The notes beneath the pieces are model-generated. The model searched no databases. It saw nothing but the letters and a program-made list of their open reading frames with translations, and was not told where the DNA came from. The position numbers and the translations under genes are program-made. A stretch of DNA of 64,000 nt from an uncultured Cuneatibacter sp. (GTDB lineage Bacteria; Bacillota; Clostridia; Lachnospirales; Lachnospiraceae): the NCBI GenBank assembly GCA_934234215.1, contig CAKQHB010000003.1:74155-138154 (forward strand), written 5' to 3'. This document shows, piece after piece, positions 43,708-52,329 of this stretch (position 1 is the first letter of the stretch; each line of letters opens with the position of its first letter).

Positions 43708-44856
43708 TCACTCGTAAGATTCATAATAAGATAAAAAGTTTTCTTTTAATGGCTGTGGATCAATGCCGCACAGATGGCAGCACATCACGCAGGCTCCATA
43801 AACCGGCGGATATTTCGGAACATCCAAGATCAGTTTCTCTGGCAATTTCATCTGAACAAGCTGCGAAAATCCCACACCATTTTTCAAAATGCTGCCGGAA
43901 ACGACGACGTACTCTCCGCAGTCACATTGCTGTGATGCACAGGAAATCAGTTCTGCCACACAGTCTGCATTATGCTCCAAAATCTTTGACGCAACAGAAT
44001 CCCCTTTTTCGTAAGCGCGAAAGACGCAGGGCGCAAAAGATGCCAGATAAGACGGATCTTCTCTGTAAATTTTCTGGATGTTCTCCCACACTGTACCTCC
44101 CAGCCGCTCTTCCACAAGCTCTGTCAGTAAGGTGAGTTCTCCGATGCCGTCTCGCGCATCCTGCGCTGCACACACGGCATCTCTGCCAATATGAAACCCG
44201 CTGCCGCCCTGATCCAACAGGTAACCTCGCCCGCCGTAATGTTTCAGCTTCCCATTTTCATTTGCGTAGACGATAACTCCTGTTCCGCAGATCGCTGCAA
44301 TGCACTGATTCAGATCTTTGCCGCAGCCGATGACATTAAAAATATCATTTTCACAGCGAATCCGAATCTTCGGATAACGATCCCGCAGCAGCTTTTTCAT
44401 CCGCGACGTATTATTTCCGGAATCCATTCCGGCCGCTCCAATGAAAATCCCGCTGATCCTGGAACGAATCTTCATCAGCGTATCAATGCCAAGCTCCAGA
44501 ACCTGTATTGCCTTGTCCATGCCGACGGTGTTGGGATTGCATCCAGTCAGCTCGATCCGGTCAAGAATCCTGCCCGTCTCTGCAAACAGAACAAACTCCG
44601 TCTTGATCCCGCTTCCGTCAATTCCGATCATCACCCGCTCACTCTCATCTGCTTCCCCCAGCAGCGTGTCCAGTGATACATTCAGAATCTCGGAAATCAT
44701 GCACAGCTTCTCAATACTGGGACAGGACTGCCCGCACTCCCACTTCGACACTGCCTGTGGACTGATCGAGAGCTTTTCCGCAAACTCATACTGATTCAGC
44801 CCCTTTCGGATTCGATACATTCGAATATTTTCCGCCATCCTCATAATATCAAACAT
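43708..44856 (-). CDS. XRE-type HTH fused to a BadF/BadG-type N-acetylhexosamine kinase
   Basis: 382 residues. Residues about 8-62 form a Cro/C1 helix-turn-helix (RKGLNQYEFAEKLSISPQAVSKWE). Residues about 74-370 form an actin-like ATPase with the phosphate-1 motif MIGIDGSGIKTEF and AAICGTGVIVYA, resembling eukaryotic-type GlcNAc kinases. It would phosphorylate GlcNAc released by GH112 while also binding DNA, a role otherwise filled by ROK proteins such as NagC. ATG at 44856 follows GGAGGGG. Two matching palindromes sit in its promoter region. The dual role is inferred. Confidence 0.83.
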   Translation of the reverse strand: MFDIMRMAENIRMYRIRKGLNQYEFAEKLSISPQAVSKWECGQSCPSIEKLCMISEILNVSLDTLLGEADESERVMIGIDGSGIKTEFVLFAETGRILDRIELTGCNPNTVGMDKAIQVLELGIDTLMKIRSRISGIFIGAAGMDSGNNTSRMKKLLRDRYPKIRIRCENDIFNVIGCGKDLNQCIAAICGTGVIVYANENGKLKHYGGRGYLLDQGGSGFHIGRDAVCAAQDARDGIGELTLLTELVEERLGGTVWENIQKIYREDPSYLASFAPCVFRAYEKGDSVASKILEHNADCVAELISCASQQCDCGEYVVVSGSILKNGVGFSQLVQMKLPEKLILDVPKYPPVYGACVMCCHLCGIDPQPLKENFLSYYESYE

Positions 44857-44893
44857 TGCGGTACCCCTCCGCTTCTTAGTTGTTCCTGCTTTT

Positions 44894-44922
44894 ATAATAG
44901 AAACTATTATTTGATTTTGCAA
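44894..44922 (-). promoter_or_regulatory. promoter of the HTH/kinase-nagB operon with overlapping operator
   Basis: Minus strand TTGCAA (44917-44922), 17 bp, TATTAT (44894-44899). An inverted repeat ATAATAG (44894-44900)/CTATTAT (44904-44910) covers the -10 and the adjacent spacer. Confidence 0.65.
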
Positions 44923-44952
44923 GGGGTTGTCCGTTGTTTTCTTCTTTTTGAA

Positions 44953-44969
44953 AACAACTATTAGTTGTT
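44953..44969. promoter_or_regulatory. second palindromic operator candidate
   Basis: AACAACTA-T-TAGTTGTT is a perfect 8-bp palindrome around one base. Its core AACTATTAGTTG (44956-44967) matches AACTATTATTTG (44902-44913) of the other site at 11 of 12 positions, and the half TTAGTTGTT recurs at 44876-44884. Confidence 0.6.
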
Positions 44970-45012
44970 CTCTTCTCACCGCATCGTCCCCGTCCCCGTC
45001 GCATACACTAAT

Positions 45013-45423
45013 ATGAAAAAGAAACTTCCCGTGGAGTCTGAGATGGCACCTTCCGACCGTGATTTTGTCCCGCCTTTTTCCGAAGGCCGATTCGCTCTCA
45101 TGAAATCCATGCTTCCGTTTTTGCCGCCGGATGCTGCCCGTCTCTTCCTGCCTCTCTGTCAGATGATGGAACTGAAAGAGCTATTGGCAAAATTTGAGTG
45201 GGAACGCACGCATTTGCTATCCGCCTGCCAGACGCCGAAGCCATTTGACACGGCATCTCTTCTGGAAAGTCTGCGAGCCAGTCTCCCACCGGAACAGTCC
45301 GAGCAGCTTGAACAGATGATGCAAATGGCGGAAATGATGCAGATGATGCAGGAATCCGGCGCAATGGGTGCCGAAAGTGCCGATGCATCCTCCAGCTTTC
45401 ACGGAAACGAGGAATCATCATGA
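45013..45423 (+). CDS. small uncharacterised protein, Met/Gln-rich C-terminal half
   Basis: Not recognised. 136 residues from ATG 45013 (no clear ribosome-binding site); ATG 45043 has GGAG 6 nt upstream and is an equally good start (126 residues). It contains FPLCQMMELKELLAKFEWERTH-like helical sequence and a run rich in Met, Gln and Glu (about 97-118). No signal peptide. Its stop overlaps the next start by 4 nt (ATGA). Confidence 0.6.
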   Translation: MKKKLPVESEMAPSDRDFVPPFSEGRFALMKSMLPFLPPDAARLFLPLCQMMELKELLAKFEWERTHLLSACQTPKPFDTASLLESLRASLPPEQSEQLEQMMQMAEMMQMMQESGAMGAESADASSSFHGNEESS

Positions 45424-45716
45424 GTGATTATCAATGGAAACAGGACCCGGTCTTTTTGTCCATGCCTCCGGCAAAAATGCAGTTTCTGGAGCGTGTCGTT
45501 GCCGGAGCCGCCACCCAAAACAAAAAGCAGCTTGTCCCCTACTTTACAAAAGCACTTCAGTTGGCAAAACAGCAAAATATCTTTTTCACAGACGCGGAGC
45601 TGTCCCTCATCCTTGCAGCGCTGACTCCTCATATGTCTCCTGCAGAAAAGAAACGGATGCAGCTCATCCAGTCTATGATGAAGGCGGCGTTAACAAAGCA
45701 GAAGCGCCCGGAATGA
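45420..45716 (+). CDS. small uncharacterised helical protein
   Basis: Not recognised. 98 residues, basic at the C-terminus (KAALTKQKRPE). Translationally coupled to the previous gene by a 4-nt overlap. The sequence MSPAEKKRMQLIQSMMKA and the Met/Gln-rich partner suggest the two may bind each other. Both could be lineage-specific. Confidence 0.65.
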   Translation: MSDYQWKQDPVFLSMPPAKMQFLERVVAGAATQNKKQLVPYFTKALQLAKQQNIFFTDAELSLILAALTPHMSPAEKKRMQLIQSMMKAALTKQKRPE

Positions 45717-45717
45717 T

Positions 45718-45746
45718 TTGACTTTTTCTACCTGAAATTTTATAAT
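45718..45746 (+). promoter_or_regulatory. promoter of trmO
   Basis: TTGACT (45718-45723), 17 bp, perfect TATAAT (45741-45746). GGAGAG lies at 45769-45774 before the ATG at 45779. Confidence 0.8.
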
Positions 45747-45778
45747 GAGCAGGAATGCAATAGAAATGGAGAGTTTTT

Positions 45779-46462
45779 ATGCAGCCGATTGCTCATATCC
45801 AAAATGATTTTGACACAAAATTCGGAATTCCCAGACAAAGCGGTCTTGTGGAAAGCAGCATTTCCACCATCGTATTTGAACCGGAATTTCGCAGTCCGGA
45901 GGCCCTCCGCGGAATCACCGGCTTCTCGCATCTGTGGCTTATCTGGGAATTTTCCGAAGTAAAGAAAACATATGATTCCGGTGCGACGCACTGGTCTCCC
46001 ACCGTGCGTCCGCCGAGACTGGGCGGAAATACCCGCGTCGGTGTCTTTGCAACGAGATCGCCGTTCCGTCCAAATCCCATCGGTCTGTCCTGTGTAAGGC
46101 TGGCGGAAGTAAAGCATCATCCCACTTTTGGGCAAATCCTGCTCATTCAGGGTGCAGATCTCATGAACGGAACCCCGATCTACGACATTAAGCCTTATCT
46201 GCCTTATGTGGATGCGCATCCCGATGCGGTCGGTGGATTTGCTGAGGAAAAGAAATGGTATCACCTGCAGATCAACTGTCCGGACGAGCTGCTAGCCCGT
46301 CTGCCGGAGGAAAGCCGCGCTGCATTGCCGGAGCTTTTGGCGCAGGATCCTCGCCCTTCTTATCAGAAAGATCCGGAACGCGTATACGGCTTTTCCTATG
46401 CCGGGCACGAGATCCAGTTTCAGGTGCGGGATGGACTGCTGACCGTGCTGCATATTTCTTAA
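45779..46462 (+). CDS. trmO: tRNA N6-threonylcarbamoyladenosine37 methyltransferase TrmO
   Basis: SAM-dependent enzyme of the TsaA/YaeB fold that methylates t6A37 in ACY-decoding tRNA. It has 227 residues. It shows FGIPRQSG, GFSHLWLIWEF, and the signature GVFATRSPFRPNPIGLS (about 90-106). A C-terminal domain follows at about 145-227. The next gene follows after 33 nt. Confidence 0.93.
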   Translation: MQPIAHIQNDFDTKFGIPRQSGLVESSISTIVFEPEFRSPEALRGITGFSHLWLIWEFSEVKKTYDSGATHWSPTVRPPRLGGNTRVGVFATRSPFRPNPIGLSCVRLAEVKHHPTFGQILLIQGADLMNGTPIYDIKPYLPYVDAHPDAVGGFAEEKKWYHLQINCPDELLARLPEESRAALPELLAQDPRPSYQKDPERVYGFSYAGHEIQFQVRDGLLTVLHIS

Positions 46463-46495
46463 TCAAGCTGCTTTTCAGAAAGGAGTTCACTTCCG

Positions 46496-47377
46496 ATGAA
46501 CGATACGAAAAAAATGCCATCCAAATACACCCGCAAGATTCTGACATTGCTTCTTGTCATTTTCGGAAATGTAGTATATGCGCTGGCGGTAAAACTGTTT
46601 CTAATCCCTGCCGGACTTGTCACCGGCGGCACGACCGGTATTGCCCTTGCAATCCAGCATTATACGAATCTGCCAATCTCCGGATTTGTGCTGGGCTTTA
46701 ACGTTCTTATGCTCATTCTCGGCTTCTTTGTTCTGGGAAAGCAATTTGCTTTTACTACCATCGTCAGTACGTTCGTCTACCCGATTGCGTTAGAAGGCTT
46801 CAATCAGCTCTTAGGGGATGTTGTCCTGACAAATGACATCTGGCTTTGCACTGTATTTTCCGGTCTCGGCATCGGTGCCGCCCTCGGCATCGTCATTCGC
46901 GCCGGCGCTTCCACCGGTGGCATGGATATCCCGCCGCTCGTGCTGAATCATTTCTTCCGGATTCCAGTATCTGTCAGTCTGTACGTTTTTGACTTTTTGA
47001 TTTTGCTGCTGCAGGCTGTATATAATCCGCCGGAAAAACTGCTGTACGGCATTGTGCTTGTTCTGATCTATACGATCGTTCTGGACAAACTGATGCTCAT
47101 GGGTACGACAAAAACCGAAGTGCGGATTGTCAGCGAATATCACGAAAAAATCCGAAAAGCAATCCTTAGCCAGATCGACCGTGGTGTCACACTGTTGTCT
47201 GCCACCGGCGGTTATCTCGGCGAACCTACTGAACTGATCTTCAGTGTTATCTCAAACAGAGAGCTGCCCCGACTGGAGCAGCTCGTACATGATATCGATC
47301 CCGATAGTTTTATGGTTGTCAATCGCGTCAGCGAAGTAAGAGGCCGGGGATTTTCCATGGGAAAGAAATATCAGTAA
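46496..47377 (+). CDS. YitT-family membrane protein (DUF161 + DUF2179)
   Basis: 293 residues. Five to six N-terminal helices carry the YitT glycine motif GLVTGGTTGIALAI (about 40-53) and RAGASTGGMDI. A soluble C-terminal DUF2179 domain (about 210-290, ISEYHEKIRKAILSQIDRGVTLL and GYLGEPTELIFSVISNRELPRL) follows. Function unknown; a transport or signalling role is proposed for the family. AAAGGAG lies 10 nt before ATG. Confidence 0.9.
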   Translation: MNDTKKMPSKYTRKILTLLLVIFGNVVYALAVKLFLIPAGLVTGGTTGIALAIQHYTNLPISGFVLGFNVLMLILGFFVLGKQFAFTTIVSTFVYPIALEGFNQLLGDVVLTNDIWLCTVFSGLGIGAALGIVIRAGASTGGMDIPPLVLNHFFRIPVSVSLYVFDFLILLLQAVYNPPEKLLYGIVLVLIYTIVLDKLMLMGTTKTEVRIVSEYHEKIRKAILSQIDRGVTLLSATGGYLGEPTELIFSVISNRELPRLEQLVHDIDPDSFMVVNRVSEVRGRGFSMGKKYQ

Positions 47378-47393
47378 AAGACTTCGTGAAAAA

Positions 47394-47436
47394 AGCGCAG
47401 CCACATCAAATCCGATGTGACCGCGCTCTTTTTTTG
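47394..47436. terminator. bidirectional terminator between the YitT gene and leuS
   Basis: AGCGC (47394-47398) and CACATC (47402-47407) pair with GATGTG (47414-47419) and GCGCT (47423-47427) around an internal loop, followed by TTTTTTT on the plus strand. Confidence 0.75.
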
Positions 47437-47448
47437 AATTTCTATTTT

Positions 47449-49854
47449 TTATTTTTGTACGATATTGATGATACGTCCGGGTACATAAATTTCCTTGACG
47501 ATATTGCCGTTCAGTTTATCGCCCAGTGCAGCCTTACCGGCAGCAAGTGCTTCTTCCTTTGCGCAATCCTTTGCGATGCTGACAGTTGCACGGGTCTTGC
47601 CGTTGATCTGTACTGCGATCTCAACCGTATTCTCGACGGTTTTCTCCTCGTCGAACTCCGGCCAGGTTGTCTCATGCAGATATCCGCCAAAGTCCATGAT
47701 CTGCCACAGTTCCTCTGTGATATGCGGAGCAACCGGGTTCAGCAGTGTCAGGAAGGTACGGAAGTCTGCTCTCGTCAGAGAACCGGCCTTGTAGTACTCG
47801 TTCAGCAGAGACATCATAGCTGCGATGGCAGTGTTGAACTTCAGGGACTCAAAGTCGTCGCTGACCTTCTTGATCGTCTGATGCATCTTTGTCTCCAGAG
47901 AATAGTTTTCTCCGTCTACTACCATATCCTGCAGCTTCCAGACACGATCCAGGAAACGACGACAGCCCTTTACACCATCGTTGGACCAGGATGCAGCCAG
48001 ATCGAATGCACCGATGAACATTTCGTAAGTTCTCAGAGTATCGGCACCAAATTCATTGACGATATCATCCGGGTTGATGACATTGCCTCTGGACTTGGAC
48101 ATTTTCTCACCGTTCTCACCGAGGATCATACCGTGGGAAGTTCTCTTCTGGTAAGGTTCCGGACAAGGTACTACGCCCTCATCGTACAGGAACTTGTGCC
48201 AGAAACGGGAGTACAGCAGATGCAGTGTTGTATGCTCCATACCACCGTTGTACCAGTCTACCGGCATCCAGTATTTCAGAGCTTCCTTGCTTGCAAGAGC
48301 TTCGGTGTTGTGAGGATCGGTGTAGCGCAGGAAGTACCAGGAAGAACCTGCCCACTGCGGCATCGTATCCGTCTCTCTCTTTGCAGGACCGCCGCAGCAG
48401 GGACAGGTGGTATTTACCCAATCTGTCATAGCAGCTAACGGAGACTCGCCGTTATCGGTAGGCATGTAGCTCTCTACTTCCGGCAGCTCCAGCGGAAGCT
48501 CAGATTCCGGAATCGGCACATAACCGCACTTCTCACACTTTACGATCGGGATCGGCTCGCCCCAGTAACGCTGTCTGGAGAATACCCAGTCACGCAGCTT
48601 GAAGTTGCGCTTTGCACAGCCAACGCCCTTCTCTTCCAGCCACTCGATCATCTTTTTCTTTGCATCTGCAACTTCCAGACCAGTCAGGAATCCGGAATTG
48701 ACCAGCATACCGGTTGCAACATCTGTAAATGCAGCATCCTGTACACTCACTTCGCTGCCGCCAACAACCTCGATGATCGGAAGACCAAACTTCTTTGCGA
48801 ACTCCCAGTCTCTCTCATCGTGTGCCGGTACTGCCATGATCGCACCGGTACCGTAGCTCATCAGAACATAATCAGAAATCCAGATTGGAACTTCCTCGCC
48901 GTTTACCGGATTGATGGCACGAATGCCCTTTAATTCAACACCGGTCTTATCCTTTGCCAGCTCTGCACGTTCGAAATCAGACTTCTTTGCAGCTTCCTGA
49001 CGGTAAGCAGCAACTTCCTCCCAGTTTTCGATCTCATCCTTGAACTGGTCAATGTACGGATGTTCCGGAGACATAACCATGTAGGTAACACCGAACAGGG
49101 TATCCGGTCTGGTAGTGTAAATGCGCAGCTTTTCTTCCTTGCCTGCAAGCTGGAAGTCTACTTCTGCACCGTTGGAACGTCCGATCCAATTCTTCTGGGA
49201 AACCTTAACACGCTCAATGTAATCAACGGTGTCCAGATCATCAATCAGCTTATCGGCATACGCGGTGATTTTTAACATCCACTGGCTCTTTACCTTCTGA
49301 ATAACTTCGCCGCCGCAGCGCTCGCACACGCCGTTGACAACTTCCTCGTTTGCAAGACCAACCTTACAGGAAGTACACCAGTTGATCGGCATCTCTGCCT
49401 TGTAAGCCAGCCCCTTCTTGAACAGCTTCAGGAAGATCCACTGGGTCCACTTGTAGTATTCCGGATCAGTTGTGTTGATCTCTCTCTTCCAGTCGAAGGA
49501 GTATCCCAGAGAGCGCAGCTGCTCTTTGAAACGTCCTACGTTGTTCTTGGTTACGATCTTCGGATGAATATGATTCTTGATCGCATAGTTCTCAGTCGGC
49601 AGACCAAATGCATCCCAGCCCATCGGGAACAGAACGTTGTATCCCTGCATACGACGCTTTCTGGATACGATATCCAGTGCGGTATACGGACGTGGATGGC
49701 CGACATGAAGTCCCTGTCCGGACGGATACGGGAACTCTACCAGTGCATAATACTTCGGCTTGGAATAATCATCTGTTGCAGCAAATGCATCCTGTTTGTC
49801 CCAGATGTCATGCCACTTTGCTTCAATCGCCTGCGGATTGTACATCTCACTCAT
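47449..49854 (-). CDS. leuS: leucine-tRNA ligase
   Basis: Class I aminoacyl-tRNA synthetase of 801 residues. It shows the HIGH-equivalent YPSGQGLHVGHPRPYTA (about 38-54), an editing domain (about 220-400), the CGYVPIPESELPL zinc-type insert, KMSKSRGNVINPDD for KMSKS, and the C-terminal ENTVEIAVQINGKTRATV anticodon-arm domain. GGAGG lies 9 nt before the ATG. Controlled by the T-box leader upstream. Confidence 0.97.
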   Translation of the reverse strand: MSEMYNPQAIEAKWHDIWDKQDAFAATDDYSKPKYYALVEFPYPSGQGLHVGHPRPYTALDIVSRKRRMQGYNVLFPMGWDAFGLPTENYAIKNHIHPKIVTKNNVGRFKEQLRSLGYSFDWKREINTTDPEYYKWTQWIFLKLFKKGLAYKAEMPINWCTSCKVGLANEEVVNGVCERCGGEVIQKVKSQWMLKITAYADKLIDDLDTVDYIERVKVSQKNWIGRSNGAEVDFQLAGKEEKLRIYTTRPDTLFGVTYMVMSPEHPYIDQFKDEIENWEEVAAYRQEAAKKSDFERAELAKDKTGVELKGIRAINPVNGEEVPIWISDYVLMSYGTGAIMAVPAHDERDWEFAKKFGLPIIEVVGGSEVSVQDAAFTDVATGMLVNSGFLTGLEVADAKKKMIEWLEEKGVGCAKRNFKLRDWVFSRQRYWGEPIPIVKCEKCGYVPIPESELPLELPEVESYMPTDNGESPLAAMTDWVNTTCPCCGGPAKRETDTMPQWAGSSWYFLRYTDPHNTEALASKEALKYWMPVDWYNGGMEHTTLHLLYSRFWHKFLYDEGVVPCPEPYQKRTSHGMILGENGEKMSKSRGNVINPDDIVNEFGADTLRTYEMFIGAFDLAASWSNDGVKGCRRFLDRVWKLQDMVVDGENYSLETKMHQTIKKVSDDFESLKFNTAIAAMMSLLNEYYKAGSLTRADFRTFLTLLNPVAPHITEELWQIMDFGGYLHETTWPEFDEEKTVENTVEIAVQINGKTRATVSIAKDCAKEEALAAGKAALGDKLNGNIVKEIYVPGRIINIVQK

Positions 49855-49868
49855 TCTTTCTTACCTCC

Positions 49869-49911
49869 AAAAAAACCCCCGTTCTCTCTAACATATAGAG
49901 ACGAACGGGGG
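49869..49911 (-). terminator. T-box terminator of leuS
   Basis: CCCCCGTTC (49903-49911) and GAACGGGGG (49876-49884) form the stem on the minus strand, with an inner TCTCTAT/TAGAGA extension, followed by TTTTTTTGG. It is the alternative to the T-box antiterminator. Confidence 0.9.
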
Positions 49912-50125
49912 ATCGGTTCGCGGTACCACTCTACTTCACAGTCGAAACTGTGCACTCCTTCAAACTCTTCTGTAACGGGAAGTCCCGCCTGAGCCTACTG
50001 TCTGTCAAGGGGTTCGGTCAGGTGCTCCAAGGTCAGTTCAGTCTCTTCCGGCACTGCCTCGCACCAACCGGCAGCTCTCTGGATTCTTCCAAAACCTACT
50101 CGTCCTCTTCTTCGCATTTGTAACT
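49870..50125 (-). ncRNA. T-box leader of leuS, specifier CUG (Leu)
   Basis: On the minus strand a long Stem I (GAGGACGAGTAGG and AGAGAGCTGCCGG parts) contains the specifier context GAACTGACC. CTG (Leu) sits at 50034-50036. The T-box bulge GTGGTACCGCG lies at 49919-49929, followed by a terminator. The specifier matches the gene it controls. Confidence 0.93.
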
Positions 50126-50130
50126 CCTCT

Positions 50131-50159
50131 AAATTATCACATTCACTGCGCTGCGTCAA
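50131..50159 (-). promoter_or_regulatory. promoter of the leuS T-box transcript
   Basis: Minus strand TTGACG (50154-50159), 17 bp, TAATTT (50131-50136). Confidence 0.65.
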
Positions 50160-50200
50160 GTGGAGAATGTTAAAAACTCTCCTTCTCTGCGTAAAAAAAC

Positions 50201-51001
50201 TCAATCAGCGTAGACTTTTCCGACAATCCAGCCACGCAGGGAACTGGGCAATACCCGGCACAGGCAGCCAAGAATCTTGTAAGAGATGCCGATCGTGACG
50301 ATCGGTGCGCAGGACTTCTTTGCGGCAATCCGCGCAATCGCAGCGCCGATCACTTCTGGTGCCATGCCGCTCTGCTCATCCCGCTCCATCTGACATACAC
50401 TTTTCGAAATACGGCCGCCGTACACATCGTCACCCACAATATTTTTCTGACGCGCTTTTGTGAATCCGGTGCGGATGTCTCCAAGCTCCACAGCTGTCAC
50501 GCGAATGCCGTAGCAGCGGATTTCATTATCCAGTGCGCAGGAATAGGACGAAATCGCTGCTTTGCTGGCAGAATAAAACGCCTGAAACGGAATATGTGCG
50601 ACCGCCGCCACGGAACTGATGTTGATGATCCGCCCATGTCCGGCTCTCCGCATAAACGGAATCACCGCATGATTCACATGGATCGTTCCAAAAAAGTTTA
50701 CATCAAACTGGGACTTTGCCTGAGCCAGCTCTGTAAATTCTACTGCTCCGGAAATTCCAAATCCCGCACAGTTTACAACAACATCGATTGTACCAGCTGC
50801 TGCAATCTCCGCAACTGCATCGCAGACTGCCTGTTCGTCTGTCACATCGACGCTCCGATGCGTCACACCTGTGAGGGGAATCTCTCTGCGGCTGAACTCA
50901 TACACCGTATATCCTGCCTGCTGCAATGCCACCGCCGTGCATCTGCCGATGCCGGAACTGCCGCCGGTGACAATTGCTGTTTTTGTTGCTTTTTCTGACA
51001 T
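50201..51001 (-). CDS. short-chain dehydrogenase/reductase
   Basis: Classical SDR of 266 residues. It has the TGGSSGIG cofactor motif (about 12-19), NCAGFGI, Ser in ISSVAAV, and Tyr/Lys in YSASK. The C-terminal tail ISYKILGCLCRVLPSSLRGWIV is hydrophobic and may attach to the membrane. Substrate unknown. It starts 34 nt after the lipoprotein gene, with which it may be co-transcribed. Confidence 0.9.
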   Translation of the reverse strand: MSEKATKTAIVTGGSSGIGRCTAVALQQAGYTVYEFSRREIPLTGVTHRSVDVTDEQAVCDAVAEIAAAGTIDVVVNCAGFGISGAVEFTELAQAKSQFDVNFFGTIHVNHAVIPFMRRAGHGRIINISSVAAVAHIPFQAFYSASKAAISSYSCALDNEIRCYGIRVTAVELGDIRTGFTKARQKNIVGDDVYGGRISKSVCQMERDEQSGMAPEVIGAAIARIAAKKSCAPIVTIGISYKILGCLCRVLPSSLRGWIVGKVYAD

Positions 51002-51035
51002 TTACTTTCTTCTTTCTCTTTTCTGTCAAACTGTC

Positions 51036-52217
51036 TTATGGAATAATCTCGCCCGTGATGCCATTGACGCAGAGAACATCCCAGTAAATACTCTCATACG
51101 GTAGGGGGTCTCTGGAAACCTCGATGCACCAGCCGGGAATTATAGTGTATTCGGTATCTTTATCTACAGCAATCATCCCCGTCTCAAGATTTACATCACC
51201 CTGTGCAACTGGAATGTAGCAATAGCTGATTTTTTCTACTTTTTTATCACGAAGCAATTTTTTTGCACTATAAAAATCCTGCACAGATGCCAATACTTCA
51301 CCAATAGAAATCAGCGATTCTTCCTCTCCAACGGACTCCGGCTTATACTGCCCCCAACATCTAAGTCCCAAGATTTTTTCTCTTGTTACAATTACATCTA
51401 CTAGACATCCTCGCGAAACTGACTCGCAAACAGTAGTTTCATAATTGTTTGTTTCAGCGTAATTTCGAGGAATAATGGGCGTATCTTCCAGCTGTAAATG
51501 CCACAGCATTTGATAGATTTCATCCTCTTTTTCATATGTTACATTCTGATATTCTTCAGGCAATGCATCCAGCAAGCCGCTTTCTTTTTCTCGATCATAC
51601 AGCATCTGCAGCGTTTCCGCATTCAATCCATATATCGCATACGGCTCTTCCTCAATTTGAAGTCCCATCTGTTCTAATTTTTCACGGACATCGAAAATTG
51701 CCTGTTCTTTCGAATATCCTTCCAACTCTACATCATCTACTTCATTCAGCTCTTCTACCGTATCCCAGCGTTTGTTGTAGGAATCCTGCTGCTTCGCTAA
51801 ACTCTCGTATAATTTTTCATTCAGTTCTGGAGCATTATACGTAATAAAATAAGAGGTTGGATCATATGTCATCCGAAAGCTGCCATCTGCGCCATATATA
51901 TTAACGCTATCAAAACCGTCCGATACATACTCATTCAGGTCGGTTTCTCCTGAAAGCAGCACATCCGTCACCTTCTCTGAATCCATTCCATCATCCCGCT
52001 TCGCCTGCAAAACAGCCGCTGCATCCGACTCCGGCATTCCTACGAGTTCTGCATCCACCGTGAGCTTTTCGCCCAGTGTTGCGGTGATCCGATTGCCCTC
52101 CTGACGATACTTCACACCGGATTCATCATCCTGTCCCTCTCCGGAACAGGATGCAAGCAAAGACATTGCAAGTAACATCCCGGCACCAAACGCTGCGAAG
52201 CCTTGAAATCTTTTCAT
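51036..52217 (-). CDS. uncharacterised lipoprotein
   Basis: 393 residues. Signal peptide with lipobox SLLASC (Cys about 24), then an acidic mature protein with ITATLGEKLTVDAELVG, a repeated WDTVEELNEVDDVELEGYS region, and a C-terminal PepSY-like ending YWDVLCVNGITGEIIP. Function unknown. GGGAGG precedes the ATG. Own promoter at 52277-52305. Confidence 0.75.
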   Translation of the reverse strand: MKRFQGFAAFGAGMLLAMSLLASCSGEGQDDESGVKYRQEGNRITATLGEKLTVDAELVGMPESDAAAVLQAKRDDGMDSEKVTDVLLSGETDLNEYVSDGFDSVNIYGADGSFRMTYDPTSYFITYNAPELNEKLYESLAKQQDSYNKRWDTVEELNEVDDVELEGYSKEQAIFDVREKLEQMGLQIEEEPYAIYGLNAETLQMLYDREKESGLLDALPEEYQNVTYEKEDEIYQMLWHLQLEDTPIIPRNYAETNNYETTVCESVSRGCLVDVIVTREKILGLRCWGQYKPESVGEEESLISIGEVLASVQDFYSAKKLLRDKKVEKISYCYIPVAQGDVNLETGMIAVDKDTEYTIIPGWCIEVSRDPLPYESIYWDVLCVNGITGEIIP

Positions 52218-52276
52218 AAAGAAACCTCCCCTCTGTCATTCTCTGTGGCGACTTTGCAACATGCTTCTATAGTTAA

Positions 52277-52305
52277 ATGATACAGGATTTTTCTTTAAAA
52301 ATCAA
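52277..52305 (-). promoter_or_regulatory. promoter of the lipoprotein gene
   Basis: Minus strand TTGATT (52300-52305), 17 bp, TATCAT (52277-52282). Confidence 0.7.
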
Positions 52306-52329
52306 TTCTTTTAGTCATTTTTATGACAT

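Noticed and set aside
50160..50200. Weak hairpin (GGAGA...CTCTCC) between the SDR stop and the leuS promoter
   Set aside because: Short stem with a large loop and no clear T tract; not called as a terminator.
49995..50204. Short minus-strand frame (69 codons) upstream of leuS
   Set aside because: It lies in the T-box leader, whose RNA structure explains the conservation; no leader peptide is expected.
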